From JBDSTZ01 sp039927975 (lineage in GTDB: Bacteria; Pseudomonadota; Gammaproteobacteria; Burkholderiales; Burkholderiaceae_D): a stretch of DNA of 44,094 nucleotides. The stretch covers positions 1-44,094 of the forward strand of contig JBDSTZ010000463.1 in the NCBI GenBank assembly GCA_039927975.1. The letters run 5' to 3'. Under the pieces are notes generated by a model. It worked only from the letters and a program-made list of their open reading frames with translations, was not told where the DNA came from and made no database searches. Below, one piece after another: positions 7,879 through 15,197 of the stretch (its first letter is position 1; each line of letters begins with the position of its first letter). The position numbers and the translations under genes are program-made.

Positions 7879-9111
7879 CTAGCGCAACGTCTCGGCCAGC
7901 AGCGACAGCCGCTCGCGGTACTGCGCTTCGTCGAGCTGCTTGCGGGCGACGCCGCTGGCAAAAGCGGCGCTGGCGATTTTCGGCGGCACCGTCGGCAGCA
8001 GGCGCGGGTCGAGCAGGTCCGGCACAAGGTAGTCCTTGCCGAAGCGTGCATCCGAGCGCGCCAGTTCCGACAGCACCGTCACGCAGGCGCGCTTCATGTC
8101 GGCGTTGATGGTGCTGGCGCCGCAATCGAGCGCCGCGCGGAACAGGTAGGGAAAGCACAGCGCGTTGTTGATCTGGTTCGGATAGTCCGAGCGGCCGGTG
8201 GCGATCAGCGCCTCGGGCGCGACTTCGGCGATCAGCTCGGGCCGCAGTTCCGGGGTTGGATTGGCGAGCGCGAAGATGATCGGGCGCGCCTTCATGTTCT
8301 GCACATCGACCTGCGACAGCAGGCCGGGGCCCGACAGACCGAGGAACACGTCGGCGCCGCGAATCACCTGCGCCAGCGAGGTCTGTTCGGTGTCCTGGGC
8401 CCAGGCCAGCTTTTCAGCGGCCAGCTCGCGTTTGGTGGTGAGCACGCCCTTGCTGTCGCAGACGAACACGTTGGCGCGCGCCACGCCCAGGTCGACCAGC
8501 ATGTCGAGGCAGGCCATGGCGGCCGCGCCGGCGCCCGAACACACCACCTTCACGCTGGCGATGTCGCGCCCGGTCAGGTGCAGCGCGTTAAGCAATCCCG
8601 CTCCCACCACGATCGCCGTGCCGTGCTGGTCGTCGTGGAAGACCGGGATCGGCAAGCGTTCGCGCAGGCGCTGCTCGACAAAGAAGCAGTCGGGCGCCTT
8701 GATGTCTTCGAGGTTGATGCCGCCGAAAGTCGGGTGCATGGTGGCGATCACTTCGACCAGGCGGGCCGGATCGCGCTCGTCAAGTTCGATATCGAAGGCG
8801 TCGATGCCGGCGAACTTTTTAAACAGCACGACCTTCCCCTCCATCACCGGCTTGCCGGCCAGCGGGCCGATGTCGCCCAGCCCCAGCACCGCGGTGCCGT
8901 TGGTGATGACGGCCACCAGGTTGCCCTTGGCGGTGTACTCGTAGGCCAGCGCCGGGTCCTTGTGGATCGCCATGCAGGGCGCGGCGACGCCGGGCGAATA
9001 CGCCAGCGCCAGGTCGGCCGAAGTGGCGACCGGCTTGGTCACCTGAGTGGCGATTTTGCCGGCGCTGCCGGTCTTGTGATAGGCCAGGGCCAGTTCGTCG
9101 AGGGTGTTCAT
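7879..9111 (-). CDS. NAD(P)-dependent malic enzyme, short form
   Basis: 410 residues. Malic enzyme oxidatively decarboxylates L-malate to pyruvate and CO2, making NADPH or NADH. Family segments are clear: LALAYSPGVAAPC, GNLVAVITNGTAVLGLGDIG, the metal-binding region FGGINLEDIKAPDCF, PVFHDDQHGTAIV, the nucleotide site CSGAGAAAMACL and ALANPTPEL. It lacks the phosphotransacetylase-like C-terminal domain of ~760-residue MaeB proteins, so it belongs to the short bacterial class. The start is placed at MNTLDELALAYHK, with AAGGA about 8 bases upstream; the 20-codon upstream extension is proline- and asparagine-rich leader sequence. Monocistronic from its surroundings. Confidence 0.93.
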   Translation of the reverse strand: MNTLDELALAYHKTGSAGKIATQVTKPVATSADLALAYSPGVAAPCMAIHKDPALAYEYTAKGNLVAVITNGTAVLGLGDIGPLAGKPVMEGKVVLFKKFAGIDAFDIELDERDPARLVEVIATMHPTFGGINLEDIKAPDCFFVEQRLRERLPIPVFHDDQHGTAIVVGAGLLNALHLTGRDIASVKVVCSGAGAAAMACLDMLVDLGVARANVFVCDSKGVLTTKRELAAEKLAWAQDTEQTSLAQVIRGADVFLGLSGPGLLSQVDVQNMKARPIIFALANPTPELRPELIAEVAPEALIATGRSDYPNQINNALCFPYLFRAALDCGASTINADMKRACVTVLSELARSDARFGKDYLVPDLLDPRLLPTVPPKIASAAFASGVARKQLDEAQYRERLSLLAETLR

Positions 9112-9366
9112 GGTGGAGTCCTTTTTATTGGTGTTGTTGGCGCCGGCGATTGAGGGCGGCGGCGGGAACACGGCCGCAGGGCGAGGTCCGGCGCGGCCGT
9201 CAACGCCGACCCGCCCACGCGCTGTAAAGACGACGCGGGCGATTGCATATGCGGCAGTTTAGCGTATGCCAACGGGAAAATGTTCCGTTTGTACCTATGA
9301 TAAGTAGAAGCCGCAGCCGCTTTTTTGCTCGCCAGAATCCAATTGGGTAGACGGCGCCGCCCTCGT

Positions 9367-10035
9367 TCAGGCCACCACCAGGCCGAATTCAAGCATCAGT
9401 TCGGCCGCCTGGCGGGTCGAAATAATCGCCCCCTTGAACAGGCGCGCGCTCGCCAGCCGCAGGCCGGCGATGTCGGCGCCGCGCAGGTCGGCGCCGTCGC
9501 AGCGGGCGTCCTTGAGGTGGGCGTCACGCAGGCTGCATTCCTCGAACACGGCCTGACCGAAGTCGCAGCCGGACAGTTCGGCGTCCTGCAAGTCCAGTCC
9601 GACCAGGCGCGCTTTTCTGAACGACATGCGGCGCAGGTCGGCGCCCGCCAGGCGGCAATGCGCGAACGTCAGACCCAGGTGCGAGACCTCCTCGAAACTG
9701 GCGCCGGTCAGCTTGCATTCGCCGAAGCTGGCCGAGGCCAGGCGCGCCCGGCGCCAGCTGGCGTTGTTGAAGTCGCAGGCGTCGAACTGGGCGTCGACCA
9801 GCTCGGCCGCTTCGAAATCGGCCTGCGCGCCACGGCAACGCTGCCAGCGCGTGCGCGCCAGCTGGGCGCCGTAGAACGAGGTCTCGCGCAGCTGGCACTG
9901 GCGGAAGGTCAGGTCGCGCAAGTCGAGGCGCGACAGGTCGGCACCGCTCAGGTCGGCGCCGTCGAGCAGGCCTGGCGCGCCCTCGACGGCCAGGAAGGCA
10001 ATCAGTTCGTCGCGCGTGGTGGGCAGTGCTGGCAT
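9367..10035 (-). CDS. Pentapeptide-repeat protein
   Basis: 222 residues made almost entirely of A(D/N)LXX-type pentapeptide repeats from about residue 30 to 200, for example LDGADLSGADLSRLDLRDL and CDGADLRGADIAGLRLASA. Such repeats form a right-handed quadrilateral beta-helix. Length is close to that of Qnr/McbG-type gyrase-protecting proteins (about 210-220), but many pentapeptide proteins of this size have no known role and no Qnr-specific loop could be identified by eye. No signal peptide or helix. The start at MPALPTTRDE is chosen because upstream in-frame codons are basic and unlike the family; its ribosome site is weak. It is divergent from the diguanylate cyclase across 220 bases. Confidence 0.88.
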   Translation of the reverse strand: MPALPTTRDELIAFLAVEGAPGLLDGADLSGADLSRLDLRDLTFRQCQLRETSFYGAQLARTRWQRCRGAQADFEAAELVDAQFDACDFNNASWRRARLASASFGECKLTGASFEEVSHLGLTFAHCRLAGADLRRMSFRKARLVGLDLQDAELSGCDFGQAVFEECSLRDAHLKDARCDGADLRGADIAGLRLASARLFKGAIISTRQAAELMLEFGLVVA

Positions 10036-10151
10036 GGGATGACTTTCGCGTCCGTAAACAAAAGGCCGCCATTTTACCGCCGGCGGCGACCAGCGCGGAT
10101 GGCGGCAAACGGCCCGGCTGCGCCGCCGTGTTGACGTGCTTGCCAACATTT

Positions 10152-10168
10152 GTTGTCGGCACGACAAC
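10152..10168. promoter_or_regulatory. Inverted repeat in divergent spacer before the GGDEF gene
   Basis: GTTGTCG-GCA-CGACAAC is a perfect 7-base-arm inverted repeat. Just downstream are AACGG-CACCA-CCGTT (10199-10213) and the 10-base palindrome GTATCGATAC (10216-10225). The spacer separates the pentapeptide and diguanylate cyclase genes, so these could be operator sites for either. No regulator is identified. Confidence 0.4.
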
Positions 10169-10255
10169 CGATGACATTTTTTTATGCGATTAGTGTCGTA
10201 ACGGCACCACCGTTGGTATCGATACAAATGTAAATGCCCTTATACTAGTTTCATC

Positions 10256-11650
10256 ATGGAAACGCCGCGTTACTCCCCTCCGGCCGGTTTCATTGACCTT
10301 CTGGTCGATGCGGTTTGCGCTGTCGACGCCGATGGCCGCTTCGTGTACGTGAGCGCCGCGGCGCAGCGGATTTTCGGCTACACGCCGGAAGAAATGGTCG
10401 GCACCAGGATGATCGACATGGTCGCGCCCGAAGACCGCGCGCGCACCCTCGCCGCCGTCACTAACATCATGGGTGGCGCCACCCTCCCGCATTTTCAAAA
10501 TCGCTACATGCGCAAAGATGGCCGCCGCGTGACGATCATGTGGTCGGCGCGCTGGTCGGAAAAGGACCAGTTGCGCATCGCCGTCGCGCGCGACATTTCC
10601 GATCACAAGCGCTCCGAAGGCCGGCAGGCGGCGATGCATGCCATTTCGGAAGCGGCCCATACCGCGCGCGACCTGGCCACCCTGTTTCCGATGATCCAGG
10701 CGATCGTCGCTCAGTTGCTGTGGACGCCAGGTTTCACGATCGTGCTGCGCGGCGCCAACACCGCCCCCATGGAACTGGCCTATCACTGCGACGAGTTCGG
10801 CCAGACCTCGGCGGCGCTGACGCCAGCCGCGCTGACCTTGTGCGTGCAGCTCATGAACAGCGGCAAACCCTTGCTGCTGTCGGCGCCGGGCATGCACGCC
10901 TTGTCGCTGCATGTGCCGGCGCCGCATTCGCCGCCGTCGCCGCACTGGCTGGGCGTGCCGCTGGTCTCGGGCAGCGGCGCGCCGGGCGCGCTTGGCGCGC
11001 TGGCTGTGGCGCGGCCGCCGGAAATGCCGCCGTTCACCGAGCAGGACCGCGAATTGCTGCAGTTCGTCTCGATCCAGGTGGCGACCGCCATCGAGCGCAC
11101 CAGGATGCATGAACAATTGCTGCATCTGGCCCAGCACGACACCCTCACCGGCCTGCCGAACCGCCAGCTGTTTCACGACCGCCTCGAAGGCGCCCTCGCG
11201 CGCGCGCGGCGCGCCGGCAGCGCCTTCGCCCTGCTCTACATCGACCTCGACAAATTCAAACAGGTCAATGACCGCTACGGCCACGCGGCGGGCGACCTGC
11301 TGCTGCAGGAAGTGGCCAACCGCGCCCGCCAGTGCGTGCGCGCGGTCGACACGGTGGCGCGCATCGGCGGCGACGAATTCGTCGTGCTGCTCGAATCCAT
11401 ACGCGAACCCGAGGACGCGCAAACGCTGGCCGATGCCATTCTCAGCGCGCTCGCGCGGCCGATTACGATCGGCCGCGACCAGGTCGCGGCCAGCGCCAGC
11501 ATCGGCATCGCCATCTACCCGCTCGATGGCAAAAGCGCCAAGCAACTGCTCAAGCGCGCCGACAGCGCGATGTACCGTTGCAAGAACACGCGCGCCGCCC
11601 CCGCGACGGCGCCGGCCGCCGTCGCGCAGGCCAAGCTGGTGCCGGAATAA
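10256..11650 (+). CDS. PAS-GAF-GGDEF diguanylate cyclase
   Basis: 464 residues, soluble. A PAS sensor domain (about 8-120, with VDADGRFVYVSAAAQRIFGY and a PAC-like end ISDHKRSE) is followed by a GAF-like domain (about 130-285) and a GGDEF domain (about 295-450). The GGDEF motif is intact at residues 371-375 and an RxxD product-inhibition site (RAVD) lies five residues before it, so the enzyme should make c-di-GMP from two GTP and be feedback-inhibited. There is no EAL domain. c-di-GMP could influence the exopolysaccharide locus further on, but nothing links them directly. No ribosome site is visible; TATACT at 10241-10246 would place a transcript start only a few bases before the ATG, so translation may be nearly leaderless, though no matching -35 box was found. 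Confidence 0.93.
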   Translation: METPRYSPPAGFIDLLVDAVCAVDADGRFVYVSAAAQRIFGYTPEEMVGTRMIDMVAPEDRARTLAAVTNIMGGATLPHFQNRYMRKDGRRVTIMWSARWSEKDQLRIAVARDISDHKRSEGRQAAMHAISEAAHTARDLATLFPMIQAIVAQLLWTPGFTIVLRGANTAPMELAYHCDEFGQTSAALTPAALTLCVQLMNSGKPLLLSAPGMHALSLHVPAPHSPPSPHWLGVPLVSGSGAPGALGALAVARPPEMPPFTEQDRELLQFVSIQVATAIERTRMHEQLLHLAQHDTLTGLPNRQLFHDRLEGALARARRAGSAFALLYIDLDKFKQVNDRYGHAAGDLLLQEVANRARQCVRAVDTVARIGGDEFVVLLESIREPEDAQTLADAILSALARPITIGRDQVAASASIGIAIYPLDGKSAKQLLKRADSAMYRCKNTRAAPATAPAAVAQAKLVPE

Positions 11651-11758
11651 GCGGCGCGCGGCCAGGATAACGTGGCCCGCTCACGGGCTCGAACGGCCAC
11701 CACGGTCGTGCGCGATGTTACTATGCGAGCACTTGCAGTTGATGCCACCAGGAAGTTT

Positions 11759-12772
11759 ATGCCCCTCACACGACGACTCGATTCAAGCACCTTGGCTTCC
11801 TATGGATTCGCGGCGCTGTTTTTACTGATGGTGCTGTTCAAAGGCTTGCTGGGCGCCCTGTTCGCCGGCCTGCTGGTGTATTCGCTGATCCACCTGATGG
11901 CGCCGGTGCTGAGCGGCCGGATCAGTGACGGCCGCGCGCGCATGATTGCCGCCGGCGCCATCGGCGCCATCGTCATCGCCTTGCTGACGCTGTCGATCTG
12001 GGGCGTGGTGGTGCTGCTCAAGGCCGACCCTGCCAGTGTCACCGCCTTGCTCAAGAAAATGGCCGACATCATCGACGCCTCGCGCAACCAGGTGCCGGCC
12101 TGGCTGCTCGGCTATTTTCCGGTCGACGCCGACGGCCTGCGCACGATGATCACCGGCTTGCTGCGCGAACACGCCGACGACGCCAAGGCGGTTGGCGCCG
12201 AAGCCGGCAAGACGGCGACCCGCATCCTGGTCGGCATGATCATTGGCGTGATGGTCGCGCTGCACGACAGCGCGGATCCGCAATCGCGCCGGCCCTTTGC
12301 CGCCGCCCTGGTCGAGCGCGCGGTGTGCCTGTCGCGTGCTTTCCAGGACATCGTCTTCGCCCAGGTCTGGATCTCCGGCATCAACACCGTGATCACCGCC
12401 ATCTTCATTTTCATCGCCCTGCCGATGGCCGGCATCACGCTGCCGTTTTCCAAGACCCTGGTTGGCATTACCTTTGTCGCCGGGCTGCTGCCGGTGATCG
12501 GCAATTTGATTTCCAATACCGTGCTGGTGATCCTGGCGCTGTCGCACTCGCTGCAAACGGCGATCGCGGCGTTGACCTTCATGGTGGTGCTGCACAAGCT
12601 CGAGTACTTCCTGAACGCGCGCATCATCGGCTCGCGCATCAAGGCCAAGGCTTGGGAATTGCTGATCGCCATGCTGGTGGGCGAGACGCTGTTCGGCCTG
12701 CCCGGGGTCATCGCGGCCCCGGTTTTCTACGCATACGCCAAGAAGGAATTGACGGCGCGCCGACTGATCTGA
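11759..12772 (+). CDS. AI-2E family (PerM-like) membrane protein
   Basis: 337 residues from the chosen start; starts at 11672 or 11723 in the same frame would give 366 or 349. The first transmembrane helices follow within about 15 residues (ASYGFAALFLLMVLFKGLLG), then a hydrophilic central section (about 110-190) and a C-terminal group of helices containing LVGITFVAGLLPVIGNLISN and the HKLEYFLNARIIGSRIK loop characteristic of the AI-2E/PerM/YdiK superfamily. Members include the AI-2 exporter TqsA and Na+/H+ antiporter-like proteins, so the substrate is open. AGGAAG precedes the chosen ATG but only 3 bases away, so the start is uncertain. A tandem repeat array follows about 60 bases after the stop. 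Confidence 0.85.
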   Translation: MPLTRRLDSSTLASYGFAALFLLMVLFKGLLGALFAGLLVYSLIHLMAPVLSGRISDGRARMIAAGAIGAIVIALLTLSIWGVVVLLKADPASVTALLKKMADIIDASRNQVPAWLLGYFPVDADGLRTMITGLLREHADDAKAVGAEAGKTATRILVGMIIGVMVALHDSADPQSRRPFAAALVERAVCLSRAFQDIVFAQVWISGINTVITAIFIFIALPMAGITLPFSKTLVGITFVAGLLPVIGNLISNTVLVILALSHSLQTAIAALTFMVVLHKLEYFLNARIIGSRIKAKAWELLIAMLVGETLFGLPGVIAAPVFYAYAKKELTARRLI

Positions 12773-12829
12773 CGGCGCGCGGGTGGATGTCCGCCGGCGA
12801 GCGGCGGGCTTCCCCGCGATGTCGCGCCG

Positions 12830-12919
12830 GTCGACCTTCCCGCCTGTCGACCTTCCCGCCTGACTACGCCTGACTACCCTCCCGCCTGACTACCCTCCCG
12901 CCTGACGACCTTTCCGCTT
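12830..12919. repeat. 16-bp tandem repeat array
   Basis: Five 16-base units plus one 10-base partial unit in a row: two identical GTCGACCTTCCCGCCT (12830-12861), a partial GACTACGCCT (12862-12871), two identical GACTACCCTCCCGCCT (12872-12903) and a variant GACGACCTTTCCGCTT (12904-12919). Units differ mainly in the first half. There are no unique spacers, so it is not CRISPR. The period is not a multiple of three, which argues against a coding repeat. Confidence 0.9.
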
Positions 12920-13374
12920 GACCGCCGATCTCGGCTTCACGCTGCGCCGTCGTGCCCGGCGCCAGGTCCGCTCAAATTTTTGAGCGAACCATCGAAAAAA
13001 ACCCTGAAACTGTCGCTCACCTACAGCGCTATACGGCCCCGCTTCAATATAGTAAAAACCATTCTCGTCCTTACGCGCTCTGTTATCGATACCAATCGAT
13101 ACGCTCTCCCGAAAATCGTTGCGATTTCGCAATATTTATTTGGTTTCGATGCGTATTCACTACAAATCTTGCCGATATTATCAACCATCGTGGTTTTACT
13201 GCAACAATACCACACCAAAAGAAGGCAGCAAGATAGGTGTAGTTAGCAGAAAAAGACTAAGCAGGACTACGAAATGGCTCAAAGGCCTTATAAAAATCAC
13301 CAATAATCACGAAATTGAGTATCTGGTGCGCATTAAAGTTGCTATCGTCATCCCATGACGAGATTCACGCGTCA

Positions 13375-13402
13375 TTGACCCCGTAGCGGGTACCGGTAAC
13401 AT
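13375..13402 (+). promoter_or_regulatory. Candidate sigma-70 promoter for the DUF4382 gene
   Basis: TTGACC (13375-13380) matches the -35 consensus at 5 of 6 positions and TAACAT (13397-13402) matches the -10 at 4 of 6, with a 16-base spacer. The start codon follows 30 bases later after a weak AAGAGA ribosome site. Sequence inspection only. Confidence 0.4.
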
Positions 13403-13432
13403 GCCGCAAAACATATTAAGAGACAACTAATC

Positions 13433-14713
13433 ATGAACGCACACATCCCCCGTTACATCAGCTTACTCGCCACCAGCGCCATCGCTGCGGCGTCGCTCGT
13501 CGCTTGCGGCGGCGGCGGCGATGATTCGTCAACAGCCACCCCGACCACGCTGGGTACGGTCGGTGTGGCCGTGATGACCGATGCGCCGTCATGCGCTTAC
13601 GACGCCATCAACGTCACCGTCAGCAAAGTGCGCTTCCACAAGGATTTCAGCGCCGCGGCAGACGCGAGCGGCTGGGCCGAAGTCACTTTCTCGCCTGCGA
13701 AAAAAATCAATCTGCTCAATCTGGCGTCTGTCCTGAGCGGCGCTACCACTGACCTGGGCGACGTTTCCCTGCCGGTCGGCATCTACACCCAGATGCGCCT
13801 GGTCCTGGACGGCAACACGAGCGGCACCGCCAACACCTACAAGGTCACCGGCGGCACGACCGAACTGCCGCTTGAGACGGCGGTTTCGCTGACCAACGGC
13901 TTCAAAATGCCGGTCGACCTGAAAATCGAAGACGGCAAGAAGGCCAGCTTGGTCTTCGACTTCGACGCCTGCAACTCGATTCAAAACCGCGGCACTGTCC
14001 GTGTGCTCAAGCCACGCGCACGCGCCCTGGCTGCCACCACCGGCAACATCGGCGGCTTTATCGACAAGGCAATCCTGACCAGCAAGGTCGTCGTGACGGC
14101 CCAGCAGAACGGCGCTATTTTCGCCACCACGATCCCCAACCCAACCACCGGCGAATTTGTCCTGCCCCGTCTGCCAGTCGGCAACTTTGACGTGGTCGCG
14201 ACCGGAAATGGCCGCGTCGCAGCAGTCGTTGGCACGGTGCCAGTGGCAGCGGCCGCTACCACCGCAGTGTCGACCGCGACCAGCACCATCACGATGGCAA
14301 CCTCGAACGCAGGTGTACTGAGCGGCCGCGTGATCTACACGGCACCAGCAGTGGCGCCGGACGATGGCACCTGGATCATGGCGCAGCAGACCGTCACCGC
14401 CAACACCAGCACCACCCCGGGCAATCCGGCCGTCATCGTGACCTACCGCTTCCAGCCTGTCGACCTGGCCACCGGCGCGTACACCACGGATCAACTACCC
14501 GTCGGCGCTTTGAGCTTCGCGCCGTACAAGGCGACCCTGCCGCTGGTGTTCACCGCGGCCGCGAGCACACCAGGCACCGGCAAGTTCCTCGTCAATGCGG
14601 TTGCCACCGGCTTCTCCAACAAGCTGACCACGACCACCCCGGTCACGGTCACCGGCAATGCAACCGGCACCGGCGCCAACGCGATTGCCGACATCGCCCT
14701 GGCCAATCCTTAA
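13433..14713 (+). CDS. DUF4382 domain lipoprotein
   Basis: 426 residues. The N-terminus is a lipoprotein signal peptide with lipobox LVAC (Cys25) followed by a Gly/Asp/Ser linker, so the protein should be anchored in the envelope. Residues ~40-200 fit the DUF4382 pattern: GTVGVAVMTDAPSCAYDAINVTVSKVRFH, INLLNLASVLSGA, LPVGIYTQMRLVLD and KASLVFDFDACNSI. The rest is Ala/Thr/Val-rich with beta-sandwich-like repeats (FVLPRLPVGNFDVVATG; later TTDQLPVGALSF). Such proteins are common secreted or surface proteins in Massilia-like bacteria; no biochemical function is known to me. It stands alone between a candidate promoter and a strong terminator, so it is probably monocistronic. Confidence 0.85.
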   Translation: MNAHIPRYISLLATSAIAAASLVACGGGGDDSSTATPTTLGTVGVAVMTDAPSCAYDAINVTVSKVRFHKDFSAAADASGWAEVTFSPAKKINLLNLASVLSGATTDLGDVSLPVGIYTQMRLVLDGNTSGTANTYKVTGGTTELPLETAVSLTNGFKMPVDLKIEDGKKASLVFDFDACNSIQNRGTVRVLKPRARALAATTGNIGGFIDKAILTSKVVVTAQQNGAIFATTIPNPTTGEFVLPRLPVGNFDVVATGNGRVAAVVGTVPVAAAATTAVSTATSTITMATSNAGVLSGRVIYTAPAVAPDDGTWIMAQQTVTANTSTTPGNPAVIVTYRFQPVDLATGAYTTDQLPVGALSFAPYKATLPLVFTAAASTPGTGKFLVNAVATGFSNKLTTTTPVTVTGNATGTGANAIADIALANP

Positions 14714-14766
14714 TGTCGCTGCGGCCGGTTCACCTGCCCGGCGAACCGGCTGAAACATGACATCGA

Positions 14767-14790
14767 CGCGCCCCGAGTGGGCGCGTTTTT
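14767..14790 (+). terminator. Rho-independent terminator after the DUF4382 gene
   Basis: Perfect 7-bp stem CGCGCCC / GGGCGCG with loop CGAGT, followed immediately by five T (14786-14790). It lies 53 bases after the stop codon. Confidence 0.9.
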
Positions 14791-15197
14791 CATGGCGTGG
14801 CCGATGTTGGTGGTCACGGCGGACGAAGCGCGGACCAGGATCGCCATGCCCCCTGAGCTCACGCTTTTGACGGGACCACGCGCGCCTGTCCGAGCCGACG
14901 CCGCCGTGCAGAAACAACACGGTAGCCGCCCTTGTAGGAAACCGTTTTATCCCTTGCCAAGCAAGCCGGAATTTGTCATCATTCAGCCAAAGTGCGTTTA
15001 TTAAATATAACGTACTCGTGCCCAGCTAACCCATTCCTCCCGGGCTAGCTGCCACGGGCGTCCGTTCGGAATGCGCCCCGCAGCGTTTTCAGCGCGTCGA
15101 TTGCCCTTCAAGGACTTGGGGGCAATCGCCGCCGATGACGCCGATCCGGTGCCGAATAACGAATGACAACGAAATCCTTTAACCCAAGAAGGCCCGC
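14791..15197. other. About 400-base spacer before the GH95 gene
   Basis: No convincing gene is seen. An AT-rich patch around 14995-15011 contains TATAAC (15006-15011), a possible -10 box for the GH95 gene but without a good -35. If used, it would give a leader of about 185 bases. AAGAAGG just before 15198 is the ribosome site. Confidence 0.5.

Larger units (their letters stand above)
12773..13432. other. 660-base stretch without a convincing gene
   Basis: It begins with GC-rich spacer and the 16-bp tandem array. From about 12970 to 13420 base composition becomes distinctly AT-rich relative to its neighbours. Short open frames on both strands there lack ribosome sites or good start codons and show no family signature. 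ATCGAT occurs twice near 13085-13101. The right end carries the candidate promoter of the DUF4382 gene. The composition could mark regulatory DNA or a decayed insertion. Confidence 0.6.

Noticed and set aside
7669..9153. 494-codon open frame on the plus strand
   Set aside because: Antisense to the malic enzyme and continuous with the LysR 3' end in a different frame; His/Gln/Arg-rich shadow sequence.
12890..13132. Small minus-strand gene of 80 codons
   Set aside because: Would need a TTG start with no ribosome site, and its C-terminus is the translated 16-bp array.
12952..13358. Short plus-strand frames in the AT-rich gap
   Set aside because: Several overlapping frames of similar length are open, as expected by chance; none has a ribosome site or family signature.
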